A stretch of 64,000 bases of DNA, from the NCBI GenBank assembly GCA_902806595.1, contig CADCXC010000037.1, positions 2,790,001 to 2,854,000 on the forward strand. The letters are read 5' to 3'. The notes under the pieces were generated by a model, which made no database searches, was not told where the DNA came from, and worked only from the letters and a program-made list of their open reading frames with translations. Position 1 is the stretch's first letter. Every line of letters starts with the position of its first letter. The position numbers and the translations under genes were made by a program. Below, in pieces: positions 13,107 to 25,542 of the stretch. Source of the DNA: Pyrenopolyporus hunteri (taxonomy: Eukaryota; Ascomycota; Sordariomycetes; Xylariales; Hypoxylaceae).

Positions 13107-16100
13107 TAAGTATGTTGGGCAGGTATGTGAGTGAGAGCAGGTAAGTAGAGGTAGGGAGCAAACGAGAACCACTTGTCACCCATCAGTCAATCAATCAGAT
13201 CGGATTAATCTCCTCGACCTAGGTATAGATACCCAGCCAGGCTCCTCTAGACTCCAGACCACCACATAGGCGCTAGACAGCACTAACCAGCACTAGACAA
13301 CAACGAAATTCAGCCACGTGTCGACCTGTGCGACGACGTCCTCGCGACTTATACTGGGATCATCCTCGGTCTTCTCCCCCCCTCCTCTTCATCTCCCTCT
13401 TCCTTATCGTTTCCCTCCCCTCTCCCTGTCAGACCTCCGTTCGGTGCTCTTCGCGCTTTATATCTTACATCATTGATAGTGGGTAGTGTAGCGCAGTGTG
13501 GGTGCGTATGCTTCTTTAGGTATGGCTCCCGGGATCCAAACCGGCGACCCCCAACTTGCGTCATCAGCTTCGCTAAGTGGTCGAGGCTTCGGTCCCGTGG
13601 TGCGTTTGCGCGTGTGCGTGTGCGTGTTTCAGTTGGCGTTGTTTGTCTGGCTGTTTTGTTTTCCTTTCGCGCTGATGATGGTGGTGCCCGTGGTGGTCGC
13701 CGGGTGCTTGGTTTCGGGGGATTATCACCTATCTACTTACCCCAACCAATGGTCGAAGTGAGGCCGTACATACGGAGGTATGTATCCTGGACCTAGTCAG
13801 TTGGGTTGGTTGTGCGGCTCTAGACTCCCCGGTCGAGCTAAGTCGGGTAAGTCAAACAGGTGCCATTTAGGTGGTAGATCACTGGTCGCTTGTCGCTTAT
13901 CACCCGTCACACTGCCTACCGGGTAGGTTGTCTTATTGGTTGTCAACATCTACTCGTTCTGGCCGCATAGGCCGTCCCATCCCGTCCTGCCTTGCCTCGC
14001 CTTATTTCGTCACTCGCGCGTTTGTTGTCTCGGGACTGCCGCTGGCGTGATATACTAGGTACATGGCGCCAAACATCCTGTGATGTAGGTATTCTCGCAG
14101 CTAGGTGCCGGGTACCTGGTAGGTAGCTGAACTAGCTGACTACCGCATTGCTTAACCCCTAGCGCGTTATACGGTAACGTGACTGGCTATTCTCCTGCCA
14201 ATAGGAGAGAGGATACGTCGTCTGGGCTAGCTATTGGAGGCCTGGTAACAACATATCTTACCTGCTAAGGTAAGGTACCTAGGGAGGTAGGTAGCTTATT
14301 TGGACGTCGGGAGACTCGTAGAGTACCTGCCTACCAACGTACAAGTAAGTATTGGATGTGACGGCGCTTAGGCTTGCCCCGAGGGTGCCCATATCAGCGA
14401 AAGGTTAAGTACTGTACTTGGCCGTACGTGCGCCCTGACTGCCGCTTGGGGATCTGGTCATACGGCTCGATTGGGATAGACGAACTGCAGGTGACGGGGC
14501 CTCGGCGTCAGAATTACGTGCATACACGGTACATACGTATGCAAGGTAGATACCTGTAGGTAAGGTAGGTATGGGTGGTAGGTTGGTTGGCAGGTTGGCA
14601 TATGTAGGCTGGTAGGTAGGTAGGTAGGGTACCTCCCGTCGTATATTCCTGGATACGAGACGGACTGAGCCGCGCGCTTCTCGTTACACGGCGAGGTGTG
14701 GCTTGGATTCGGGCATTACGTGAGGACCGTCTATTGGAAGGGGGGCTGGAGTATGGGCTTGGCCTTGCCGTGTTGTGTGGGTTAAGCTTGATTCGACGAT
14801 AGGAACCTGGCTTTGTGGTGTCTTATGGTTGACGACCTACCTATTGGACTTTGGGGTCTGTCTTGTTTCCGACGACCTTGAGTTTCTCGACCCCTTTGTT
14901 GGGGGTTGGAGCTTAGAGCTTAGAAGAGTAGAGGAGTAGAGTTAATAGGCAGGCAGGCAGGTAGGTAGGTATGCTGTCGGACATACGTAATCCAGTCCGT
15001 ATTACCTTTTTATTGGTATTATTTGGACGTATGGGATAGTTGTAGTCGATGTTTCTTTTTTAACACCCCTATTTACGGCCATTCTCAAACAGTTTGTTCT
15101 GAGTCAAGTTACGTAGAATGTGGTGACCAATGAGGTAACGGCGTCACACGCGTAACGCGTCTACCGTTCGAGCTAGCACCGTCATGAAGATCTAGGCGTA
15201 GAAGAGGTAAAAACGTATTCTTCCAGTGAAATGGCGAGGTTCCTTGTTGAAGATTGCCTTAAAAGTAGTCGCTTGAGTTGGACCGTGGGTGCTGGTATGG
15301 GTTAAGGGGTAGTCGTATTCTTCGTGTGTCTCTCGATAGCGTCACGGAGCTTAAAACTATACCCCCTTTTATAAAATAGGGTGTATTGCAAGAGCAAGAG
15401 TGTTATTTTAATAACGACATGATTTCCTAGGAGAGATTATACTTTTAAGAAGTGTCCGTTGATAACGTTTTTTAGTATCAAGCATATAGCTTGCTCGCTG
15501 CAGTACCGCGATCCTTTACGAAAGATACGTTTGCACGCCTAGCAATATGGTGACAATATCTTCTAGATGTCTGATATCATCGTCCTAGGAGTATTCTGCT
15601 TCTTTTCATAAGGGGCTAAGGTATCGCCTCCAGATCGTTTCTTATAAGTTCACAACATCCCGAGTACTTAAAAAAGGGGTCGTCTCCGCGCTGTCCGTAC
15701 ATTTCCCCCTATCTCCCACAAGTCACCATACTCTCTAAGAATGCCAAAAGAACAAGCCATCCGGCTAGTAAAATAAAATAGACTATAAACAGAGGTTAAA
15801 AAGAAGAAAAAAAAAACATACAACACCACGGATTCGCTGGTCGTCACCGACCCAACTACTAATGCGGCGGTATCCAGTTTATCTAGGGGGGAGCAGACGG
15901 GACCCCGAGTTCTCTAGATCCTATGGTCGTATGTACTAGTCTTATGTGTTGTGATTACTTATAAACTTAACGTCGTGGGTTACCCCCTTTAGATTCGCAA
16001 CCTCAACCCCAGACTATGGAAACGACATGATTTCTGCGATGGGAGGTAAAGGGTTGGCTACGTTATATCTACTCGGATATCTAACACGTTTGTTTCTCGA

Positions 16101-16293
16101 TGGACGTCTACTTATTTATCCGTTCGCCAATCCGCTGTGGTTTAATTGACTTGAGGTCGGGTTTGATATTCAGGGGCTCGCCACACTGAGCTTGGGAATC
16201 GTAGACCAACATTCGGCCATGTAACTCCCGGAACTATGACTGGCGCCATGCCTCTTGTATGATATGCCCATAATCATGAACTGATCTATAGAA

Positions 16294-16316
16294 GCGTATC
16301 TAGCTCGTAGATACGC
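16294..16316. repeat. 9-bp perfect inverted repeat, 5-nt loop
   Basis: GCGTATCTA is followed after five bases by its exact reverse complement TAGATACGC. It could form a hairpin. There is no T tract after it and no adjacent gene, so no terminator or regulatory role can be assigned. Confidence 0.5.
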
Positions 16317-18629
16317 CAGCCGTTGTATCAGTCACTTTACACGGCAAGCATTCTATCCAAAGGCAGCATAGTGTACCTACCTCTCTAGCACAAACCCATC
16401 CCAGCATAGCTACCTAGGTAGCCGGCATGTAGACTCATGCTTAGATACCTACCTTTCACATAGGTAGGCATACTTGTTTATCCGTTCCTCGAGCGTGACC
16501 TCAAGCGCAAAAGGCGCATCGCTATCAACAATAATCTAGCAGCGCCGCCACATACGTGGCCCGGTAAGAGTGTCAACTAAACACTTCCAGACCTTACCGC
16601 TAAAATAAAAGGCAGAGGTGAAGGCTCACCGAGCCCTTAGCCACCCCGTTTACACAGCTAGGTAAGCAGGTAGAAGGTCAGTAAGAGGTAGGCAGACCGT
16701 ACAGGTATATATACCTAGGTAGGTAGGTATAAATCTATACCTAATACATATAGACACCGACCCTACCTCCCTGACCTACCTACATACCAACGAACCGCCA
16801 ACCAACGCCAAGCGATCCCTTTTCACGATCGCGACTCCGCCAAGCGACTCCACCGCAGCCAGGGGGTGAACCGTATCCGCACGCGGCGCGGTCTGGCGGG
16901 CCGTATGCGATGTGTGCGTGTCCGAGCCCGATGTCTCCGTAGTCCTGCATATGTACCTGTTTATGTATCCGTATTCGTACATACCTTATACATCCTTATT
17001 ATACATATACATATAAATAGGCATACATGAGCATGTACGCACATCCTGGATACGCATGCGGCGTGTATGTAGGTATGTATGTGTGTATGCGTGGAGGGTC
17101 TCTCGGGCAGTAGGTTTGTCTCCAGACTGTTCGTGGTGAGCGGGGCGATTCCCTTGATGTCGATGGGGTTGAGGCGAGGCCGTTCGTTGTGTTTACGGTT
17201 GGTGACGTCGGGTATTCCGGAGTGGGTGGAGACCTTCGACGTTGTGCTGCTGAAGTGGGTTTATAGGGGCTGGGTGTCTGTTCCTTGTCGAGGGAGCGAT
17301 CGCGGCAAGGTAATTCAGGCTTTCTCCTTGCGCTGGCGGGAAGGAAATTGGAGTGCCCTATAGCGGAAATTGGTCATAACTACCTCTTGGAAACGAATGG
17401 GCCATCCGGAGACATAACCAGCCTTCGAATTAGGTAATTCCGCAGTGAGCAAGTCCCCGATATAAACATCCTAGTGGGCCAGTACCGACAAGAGAAAGCT
17501 TAGCCTTCTCCATCGGAGGGCACGAATGGGGAGCTAATAAAATAAGCAATGAATGTCTCTTCCTGAAGAAGGGTTAGGATGATGTGGCAGGGTGTTGACC
17601 TTACAATCTCCCGGACTTCGCAAAATCGATCGCGTCATACAGCTCGCGGGTCCATCCACTTATCCTCGCCCTGTGACCTCTTGGAAACGGTGTGCCTCTC
17701 TCCCCAAGCGTTCGTTAGGCAAGTGATGTATTGATGATCTATACGTCCGTAGTCGGAACGCAATATATTTCTTATCAGGAATGACCATTTTCTACCGCAA
17801 AAGGGGCCCGGTATTTGAATCGGGGAAACTTGTTCGTAGCCCATTCAAGCATTTCGTTTCTATATGGAGGGGCACATCAGGGGTAGTGTCTCTTTGAATT
17901 GTTGCATATCGTGACCCGTCTCGGCTTTCTCTGTGGAAAATGCTAAGTCACCGCCCGTGCGTTTATTGGTTCCTCTCTTTCGATGGGGATCGACGGTAGT
18001 TCGTGGCAGGGATGAGTGGTAAGAAGGGAACTTGAGGCTTCGATACGGGTATTCACGATACCGTCTACGCGATGATGGTGGAACCCGAGTTTGATAGCAG
18101 GTCGCGTTGGGTCCGGATGCGATCGCTGATTGATGCCGTCTAGGGGTTAAATGAGACGAGATAATGAAAAATATCGGGCCCACGGCTGGCTGCGACCGCA
18201 AGGAACACACAAGGAACACACAAGCAATACCTACCTCCTTCGGTTGAATGAATGCTTCACTTCAGCCAGGTTGGCTCATACCCAAGTGCTTGGCGATTTA
18301 GCCTGACTTGCAACATTCCTAACCTAGCCTTCCGTATCGATCCAGGTTGCGAGCCGGCTTCGTGCCGAAAATAAGTCGGAGCGGACGCGGGAGCACCCAT
18401 AGATGTGGATACCCGGTGGTATAACATGGGCCGAACCACTGATGAGTCTAGACTCGTGATGGGCGTTTCTGGAATTGGCAAATTGCGGGTGACCGGAATC
18501 TCACCTAACCTAATGCATAATAAGGACGAGACCTTAATCCTTTTCGATTATTATTAGGTTTTAGTTAGTTTTTTTTTTAGTGATTTCTTCTCACACCCAA
18601 CCCACGTCGTTTCGAAGTGGGAGGCAAAG

Positions 18630-18702
18630 GAGGCCCAGGAGACCAGAAAAGCCAGAAGGCCAGAAGACCAGAAGACCAGGAGGCCAGGAGGTCAGAAGGC
18701 CC
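18630..18702. repeat. degenerate CCAGAAG/ACCAGGAG tandem repeat
   Basis: About eight diverged purine-rich units of 8-9 bases (GACCAGAA, GGCCAGAAG, ACCAGGAG and similar). The repeat gives long frames on both strands with biased composition, which explains the apparent ORFs here. Confidence 0.7.
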
Positions 18703-19210
18703 ACTTGCACATGCTCATGCCTCCCTATTACTGAGCTCCAGGGCTGGCCTCCAAGCGTCGATATCCGTGCTGCGGCTCGAGGAAATTGCTGGTAAATTAC
18801 CAATTAGACCGTTATGAAGGCGAAACAAGCTTTCTTACACCGGGGCGAATTCGACAACGTGGCGTGACTTATCTGATCTGTCAGGCCACTTTGTCAGCCT
18901 AAACACCCCTAAAATTGGAATCTCTACCTTTTTTCTTTGCTCATTGGCGCCAGAGCTTCCCAATACAGCCACGACACTCTCCCAGGTAGAGTGTCGCAAT
19001 CAACCCTCTTGTCACATTCGGTCCTGATTGCCGAAACCGGTGTCGCTTTCGTGCGTAGAATTTGACCGAGGTGAAAAAAAATTCTCGGGAAAAACCTCCC
19101 ACGAGGAATGATGAAATTCAGCAGGGGTTCGCGACAGCGCTTAACTTCCACGGATTTTTCTCGTCTTCCTGTCCAGTTTGGTGGATCGTAATTATCTTTT
19201 CATTTTTTTT

Positions 19211-19239
19211 TCTCTGGTTCTCTGGTTCTCTGGTTCTCT
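19211..19239. repeat. TCTCTGGT tandem repeat (period 8)
   Basis: Three full 8-base units plus a partial one directly upstream of the carrier gene, within C/T-rich leader-like DNA. Confidence 0.8.
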
Positions 19240-19539
19240 CCGGTTTCTTTTGTTGCTTCCTTGCACTTGCCGTGTCCTCGAGGATTCCAACTAGACAAGA
19301 ATAGAATAGAAAGGGTCAGTCTCATCGACTCAACGTCCCCACGCGCCCCAAGGCGCCGTACTCTCTTTTAAAGTACCGACCTTCCTCGCCTCTAGAGTCC
19401 TTGTACGTCGCTTTTCTTCCCATTCATTCTTTCAAGTTCTGACAGTCTCCCACGCAGACGAAGCCTGCTGGGAGAAGAGAAACAACTACAGCGACCCCGA
19501 AACAGCCGACACGATACCTTCACCCTCACCAACGCCAAA

Positions 19540-21145
19540 ATGATTATCACACGTCTCATCTCTCTGACGAATTTCGCCGTCGCCTCTTCCGCGCTTGGCT
19601 TCCAAGTCTTCGTTCTCTACCCATGGCACATACAGCTGGACAACTCGTTTGAGGAACTCAAGAAGGAACATCTCAGGGTTCTGGAGGCGGTACGGGAGGT
19701 CGCAAAGGAGGTGGACCCGAACTCGCGCAAAGGCATGGCCGACTCCATCTTGGGCCGTCTGGGAATGAGCGCTTTCAGCGTTAGAAGGTGATTCAATTTT
19801 AGCATGAATACAGTAACCATGAAAATCCTACCAAATGAGGTCGACGCTTATGCCAACTTTACCACAGTCTGTTTTCGCTTAAGCCAGCATCCCCAGCTAT
19901 CCCAAGTGCCTTCGGCGGCAGCAACCCTGTAAAATATGTCGCAGACGGAGTCGCCAACCTTCCTCCCGTCTCGATAAATCTGGGCATGAACTTATCAGAG
20001 ATCGCGAGATACGCTCTTTCGGGGGCCATCTGCTGTTCATTTACCCACGCCCTGCTGACCCCAGTCGACGTGTAAGCTAACATGATTCCGTATACCTGAC
20101 CGTCGCTGTCGGAAAAGAATCTTATGTCAGAGTGACGCCAAGGAAACTGATGGGTGTTCAGTGTGAAAACTCGGGTTCAGCTCGAGCCGCTTAGGTACAA
20201 CCGAGGCCTAACAGGTAGCATGCGTCAAATCGTCGCCAATGACGGTGCTGCAGCGCTCTTAACGGGGTTCGGTCCGACGGTGACGGGATATTTCCTTCAA
20301 GGAGCATTCAAATTCGGCGGATACGAATTCTTCAAGAGGAAAACCAACGACTGGCTGGGACCGGAGACGGCTGCCGCGAATCGAAACACCGTATACCTTA
20401 CTTCCTCTGCCGCGGCCGAATTTCTCGGCGACATCCTACTTTGCCCGTTCGAGGCGGCCCGCATTAGATTAGTATCGCAGCCTTCGTTTGCCCCCAATAT
20501 GCTGTCCGCGCTTGGAAAAATGACCAAACACGAGGGTATAGCTGGCCTATACTCCGGATTTACGCCAATAGTACTAAAACAGTAAGTGACTAGCATCGGA
20601 TCTGGCACCGTGCCATTTGCGCCGCTTTAAAAAAATGTTGACTCTGATATAGGGTTCCGTATACGATGGCAACATTTGTGGTGTACGAAAAAGCACTCGA
20701 AGCTGCATACTCCTGGATCAACAAAGAGACGGCATCGAATACGGCGCTTTCGGTGGTTAATCTCGGCTGCGGACTTATTGCTGGCATGGCCGCGGCGATT
20801 GTCTCACAACCTGCAGATACGGTGTTAAGCAAGATCAACAAGGAGAAGGGCCAGCCAGGTGAGGGAACGGGTCGACGCATTATCAACATCGTCGGTCAAC
20901 TCGGGCTACGCGGGAGCTATGCTGGCATCGGCCCGCGATTGGTCATGGTGGGAGGTATGACGGCCGTCCAATTCGGAATCTACGGCCACATCCAGAGAGT
21001 ACGATCCCTTGTTCCTGCACGGGCTTGATGTTTTAGAAGCTGACCATTGGCACAGGCTCTCGGCGCGGGCAGTAATATCTCAAAAGTTAAACAAGAAAAG
21101 CGGGAAGTCGAGATTGCGGGCAGCTTAGAAGCCGCAAAGTACTGA
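19540..21145 (+). CDS. mitochondrial phosphate carrier (Mir1/Pic2 type) with N-terminal extension
   Basis: Exons 19540-19787, 19868-20071, 20162-20581, 20653-20998 and 21056-21145 give 435 aa. Three mitochondrial-carrier signatures are visible: PVDVVKTR (from residue 148), PFEAARIR, and PADTVLSK, the last being typical of phosphate carriers. The family moves inorganic phosphate (some members copper) across the inner mitochondrial membrane. The segment PASPAIPSAFGG just before the carrier domain is also family-like. Exon 1 adds 82 residues with a hydrophobic N-terminus (about residues 5-28) and a charged helix, which I do not recognise as part of the family. Its junction is in phase, but the donor GTGATT is weak, and if unspliced the frame stops at a TGA that overlaps the donor. 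No ATG in the carrier frame lies between that intron and the Met before TM1. Carrier identity is sure; the exon 1 link is likely but unproven. Confidence 0.85.
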
Positions 21146-21958
21146 TCCAATGCTAGCTCGGAGGAGCTTATACGTTAGGTATAGGAGGTACCTATCGTAA
21201 CTAAGCTCTATTATCGACAGGAAGATACTGGTATCTCTGGCATATTGAAGTACTGGCGGGGTAATGCATACATGGTTCTGAATAGACCCCGTCCGGAACA
21301 ATGAAGTATAGAGTTCACAAGAGAAGAATAGAGATGATAGAGATAGAGTAATAGAGGTCTAAAGAATATACACTTTAGAATAGAATAGAACGAAGTTAAC
21401 GAGACTCGAGACCATTCGCTACCAGTGATATGGAGGTCTTGTTCTGAACGCAACTGGATGAGCACCTAAGGTAGGTAGGTATTTGAGGGATATAAATGGA
21501 GGTTTATGTTATGTTGGCGAGACGGAGGAAGGCAAAAGTGTAAAGAGGTTAGGTACCTAACCTTAGGCAAGCCCGTCAGTGAGTAAGGTATCAATTAGAA
21601 GCGACGACCCCTCTCGATCTGAAGCCAATTAAGGGTAGGCACCTGGGATTTGTAACTTTATACGTCACCTAGGTGTGCTACTTAGCTGCTTACACTAGCA
21701 GGTGCCTATAACGTTAAGAAGGTACCTTAGGCTAGGTAGGTACCTCCCTAGGTGGCACCTAACCCATCCAGTATTGCCGCCACATCGCGGCCCCACCCCC
21801 GCTATCGAGACTAGGTACCTAAGCGGCAATTCACTTAATTATGTCACCTGTCAACTTTTAACAAAACTGCAAACTCCGCCCATCCAAGGTCTCTATACCG
21901 CGCGCAAATCTTCCGTTTAATTTCCAGGCTCGCGCCTTGTAAATTGTCGGGTCGCAAA
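21146..21958. other. intergenic, carrier to TCF25
   Basis: No gene seen. It includes TAGGTACC-type motifs (21465-21480, 21550-21570, 21720-21750). The last 60 bases are probably the TCF25 5' leader. Confidence 0.6.
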
Positions 21959-24253
21959 ATGTCGAGCAGACAACTGAGAAAGCTCCAAAAACAGAAAGAG
22001 CTACAGGATCTACAAGCGAAGAGCATCGCCGAGGACGAAGAACAAAGCGATGACGATCGACCCGTACAGAAGCCAAGAGCAAGTCTATTCTCTGGGTTCG
22101 CAGCTCTCGGCGACGAAGATAACCAGGATGACGACTCTGAACATGAGGCAAAGGAGGACGACCCAGTAGAGACTCCGGCAAAGCCCAGCCTCGAAACCGG
22201 CCGGTCCGATGCGCCGAAGACCAGTTCGTCGAAGAAGAGCAAGAAAAAGAAGAAGAAAGCAAGGAAGCAAGAAGATGCGCCCGCCAAGGCCGAAGCTACC
22301 ACCTCACAAGACGGACCAGATGAAATCGATCAAGCGTTGCGGGAACTCGATCTCTCCAAGAATGGAAAGGAAAATAGCCACGACGACCACCAATTCGTGA
22401 AACCCTACGAGCGAATCTGCGAGCTCCTTAGCATCAACACATATCATCTTAGGGTAATCAACGAGATGAGCAATCTCTTCGGCCGAGAAGCTATCGCAGC
22501 CGCTCAGTTTGAGGAGGAGCAAGAGCAGGCGCGCTCGAGAAGACAACGACAGGCTCTGCCTCAGCAAGTCGATCTGGAAACCTTCCTTAAAGGGACTCCG
22601 GGAAAAAGCTTACCGGAAGTCACGCTACGGCGGAACCCTTTCATGGCCGGCAAGGAGACGTGGCCACGCGCTTCTACGGAAGGCTTGACGATGGAGCAAC
22701 TGAAGGAAGAGAAAGAGGATTCAACTCGTAAGCCTGGTACTATCGAGTTTCGGTTCGTGCATGATGAGAACTACAATAAGTTGGAAAAGAAATTCTTCGA
22801 TCTAGTCCAATTGTACGACCCTATGCAAATAGTGCATTTCTTACACCTTCACCCGTACCACATTTCCAGCCTCATCCAGGTCAGCAGAATCGCGAAGCAG
22901 GACCAGAATTCGGCGCTTTCCGCCGACTTATGCGAACGAGCTCTCTTCACGTTCGGTCGGGTCTCGATATCGGCTTTCAGGCAGAAGATAGAACAGGGGA
23001 AAGCGAGGCTATCGTTCAAGCGACCAGAGAATCGGCAGTTTTGGCTGGCCGGATATCATTACCTCAAGAATCTTATCATGAAGGGCACATACAGGACCGC
23101 ACTAGAATGGTCTAAACTGCTACTCAGTATAGAGCACGACGATCCATACGGCATTATCCACTTCATCCACCCGCTCGCTATTCGGGCGCATGAATCAAAG
23201 TGGTTCATCGATCTTTGCGATTCGAAAATCTTGGAGGTAAACTCTGCGGCGCAAGATGCTCAAGATTACATCAGGCAAACTCTTGTGTTAGCCAAGCTTC
23301 AGCAAAAGGATACAGCCGGAGCCAAGGAGTTGTTAGTCGAGGGCATGGAACGCCTACCCTGGCTTTACAGCCATCTTTTCAAGTCTCTCAACTTGGATGT
23401 CCCCAAGGCTATATGGGGCATGCAGCCGCGGAACCGGGACGAGGAACTCCACACGAGCGTTTACATTCACCAGACGAAGGGGCTATGGGATAACGCGCAA
23501 GCGATATCTCTCTTAAAAGAAGCAGCGAGCGAAGTAAGGAGGGCGGACCTTAACGCGAAACTTCCATTCCCCCCTACGGTGAAAGCCAACCTCGCGCGAT
23601 TTGTTTTCTTGCTAGAGATACCTTCATTGATAGGGCTCGTGCCGCACGATTTGCTGAACACGTCGGCTAATTGGGAATTCGACCCCCTTCCGCCTCCTCC
23701 AGAAGAGAACATCTTCTCGTACGAGTCGCAGAAGGAACCGTGGGCTCCTTCAAGACCTGTAGATGTGCTTAGCGCCAGGATCCACGGTAATCACAGAGAA
23801 CTCCAGCAAATACTGGCTCAGGCTCGACTGGCCGGTGCGCCGGAGGACATTCAGCGGGACCTCGAAGAGGCGCTCCAACAGGCGATGGAGGAGGTAGCCG
23901 GTCACCACGACGGCGGCGGTAACAATAGAGACACAGACGGGGGCGAAAGCGAGGACGGAGATGAAGACGAAGCGGGCGAGCCTGGTAACCGAACTACTGC
24001 CGGCGGCCTAGCGACAATGCTGCAGGCGGTCATGGACCTTCTTGGACCAGGCGACGGCGCCGGCTTCCGCGTTACCGAAGCAGACTTAGAAGGTATGCCT
24101 GGGGGGTGGCGGGATTTCGACTCAGCGGACGAAGTCGCGGACGATGAGCTGCCTGACCTGATCCCCCCTAGAGACGCGGACAATGGCGGCGAGCCCAGAC
24201 GACGTAGTGGAGACGGCGACGGCGCCGACGACGAGACGCCAGGATCAGTGTAA
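21959..24253 (+). CDS. TCF25/Rqc1 homologue, ribosome quality control
   Basis: Intronless, 764 aa. The start is the ATG in AAAATGTCG; in-frame upstream codons are non-ATG. It is homologous to human TCF25 (Nulp1) and yeast Rqc1, a component of the ribosome quality control complex that acts with Ltn1, Rqc2 and Cdc48 on stalled 60S-nascent chain complexes. Visible features are a conserved N-terminal region with ASLFSGFAALGDE (about 40-53), a lysine-rich basic stretch (about 92-104), the TCF25 core with LLSINTYHLRVINEM (about 156-170), then IEFRFVHDENYNKLEKKFF and LHPYHISSLIQVSRI (about 262-315) continuing as helical repeats to about 590. An acidic, Gly/Asp/Glu-rich tail (about 655-764) follows. 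Length matches yeast Rqc1 closely. The gene is tightly flanked by intergenic DNA on both sides, with no sign of co-regulation with its neighbours. Assignment is confident from the N-terminal and core motifs. Confidence 0.9.
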   Translation: MSSRQLRKLQKQKELQDLQAKSIAEDEEQSDDDRPVQKPRASLFSGFAALGDEDNQDDDSEHEAKEDDPVETPAKPSLETGRSDAPKTSSSKKSKKKKKKARKQEDAPAKAEATTSQDGPDEIDQALRELDLSKNGKENSHDDHQFVKPYERICELLSINTYHLRVINEMSNLFGREAIAAAQFEEEQEQARSRRQRQALPQQVDLETFLKGTPGKSLPEVTLRRNPFMAGKETWPRASTEGLTMEQLKEEKEDSTRKPGTIEFRFVHDENYNKLEKKFFDLVQLYDPMQIVHFLHLHPYHISSLIQVSRIAKQDQNSALSADLCERALFTFGRVSISAFRQKIEQGKARLSFKRPENRQFWLAGYHYLKNLIMKGTYRTALEWSKLLLSIEHDDPYGIIHFIHPLAIRAHESKWFIDLCDSKILEVNSAAQDAQDYIRQTLVLAKLQQKDTAGAKELLVEGMERLPWLYSHLFKSLNLDVPKAIWGMQPRNRDEELHTSVYIHQTKGLWDNAQAISLLKEAASEVRRADLNAKLPFPPTVKANLARFVFLLEIPSLIGLVPHDLLNTSANWEFDPLPPPPEENIFSYESQKEPWAPSRPVDVLSARIHGNHRELQQILAQARLAGAPEDIQRDLEEALQQAMEEVAGHHDGGGNNRDTDGGESEDGDEDEAGEPGNRTTAGGLATMLQAVMDLLGPGDGAGFRVTEADLEGMPGGWRDFDSADEVADDELPDLIPPRDADNGGEPRRRSGDGDGADDETPGSV

Positions 24254-25542
24254 AGTAAAACTTTTGTATTACTCTTAAAGTGGACCTAACCGCGAGGGAC
24301 TTAGAGGGACCGTAATGATAGGGAATTGATGATTCTAATGCATCCGATACGGATTTCGGTAGAGTGGTTGTACAGACACTACCTAGGCACCATTTACCTG
24401 GTCGGTTCCTGCAGAAAAGGCTATGCGACGACGGGGAACACGTAGATCATGAGGCGATCACTGCATAGGTACGGTGGTGCAAATGGCATGGTATTGGACG
24501 CTGACTTTAGACTTTTAGGCCCTTCCCTGTATCTGATCGGTATTATAGAATACGGGGGATGCCTCCCTACGTAGTACCTAACTAATGGTAGAATTCACTC
24601 ATCCGGCCGAATTGATCTAAATTTAGGAAATACATAGACGGCTTTGTCACAAGTCGAATCTCAAAATGTCTTAAACTCAGTGAGCAAGTTTTCCGTAACT
24701 AAAATCGTGCGGCCGTCAAGGCGAGTTTCAAATCTGGGCGAAAACAAAAGGGGGTCGGAGGATGAGAAACTTGCTCAGGTTTCATGTGTATTATTTACCA
24801 GATATTATTATAAGCTGCTTTTTTGAGGGTTTTGTGCCTAGCGGCCGGTGGCCTCTAGTTTGGCGGGTACCTGAAGTCGAGCACGCGACGGGTAAGGGAA
24901 TAGGCGTCAGATGTATACGTCGTACTAAAACACAGTCTTCATACTATGGGGTGTGTGTGAGATAACGGGTACGCGAAGCCGAGTGACATAATGCGCCGCA
25001 CTGTGAGTGTACTTCTTTTGCGTCTTTTGTGCGTGGGAATCAGACAGGTCCACTACCGTATAGGCCGCTTTAGGTAGGAGGTAGGTGAGATATTAGGTAC
25101 CTCCTTAGTGGGTATAGGGGGTTAAGTTACGGGCGGTGTCAGGTGCCGGCGGTAGAATCTGGAACTCGCTTTTCTGGTCTGAATCACGGACTTTGCCTAT
25201 TATTAATACAACAACACACTTTAACTTACATACCTAGGTACATACACATACTCCTCTCGGCCGTGCCACCATCCTATATCCCTCCAAGAGGCAATATATA
25301 ATAACCTGTCCTCTTTCCGTTCCGAGAAGCGTTGCGATTGCTACTCTCTCCCCTAACGAATAAACCAACAAACGAACGAACGAACGAACGAACTCTTCCT
25401 ACTTATCTGACTACCCCGCCGACTCGCATTACCCGCGTCCGGACAGACTCGCATCGGACTCGCATACCCCTCATTCTTTTTCTCTCTCCTTGTTCCGCCC
25501 TTTCGCAAACCGATAGATACCTGTTACTCCCGACTCTTCGCA
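24254..25542. other. intergenic, TCF25 to ATX1
   Basis: No gene seen. The C/T-rich 200 bases before 25543, with the AACG repeat, look like the ATX1 5' leader. Confidence 0.6.
25371..25393. repeat. (AACG)5 microsatellite
   Basis: Tandem AACG units about 150 bases upstream of the ATX1 start, probably in its 5' leader. Confidence 0.85.

Larger units (their letters stand above)
9451..19539. other. gene-poor region, no supported gene
   Basis: About 10 kb without a gene I can support. It has many short repeats (CCTA/TAGG words, TATG, CAAT, CA runs) and a relatively AT-rich patch at about 15340-15790. Candidate frames at 12703-13089 (+), 17079-17363 (+) and 17860-18219 (-) show no recognisable motif and were not called. 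The last 300 bases before 19540 are C/T-rich and probably belong to the promoter and 5' leader of the carrier gene. Confidence 0.55.

Noticed and set aside
13490..13560. Possible tRNA on the minus strand (GGTTTGGATCC resembles a B box)
   Set aside because: No A box, no acceptor or anticodon stem can be folded around it.
15413..16034. 14-bp direct repeat AACGACATGATTTC at 15413-15426 and 16021-16034, thought of as element ends
   Set aside because: A few chance 14-mers are expected in 64 kb, and the flanks do not match.
17079..17363. 94-codon frame, somewhat GC-rich, plus strand
   Set aside because: It starts in a TATG microsatellite. The sequence reads a little like protein, but no family, introns or neighbours support it; at most a gene fragment.
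18580..18817. Lys/Arg/Pro-rich open frames on both strands
   Set aside because: They arise from the degenerate CCAGAAG tandem repeat.
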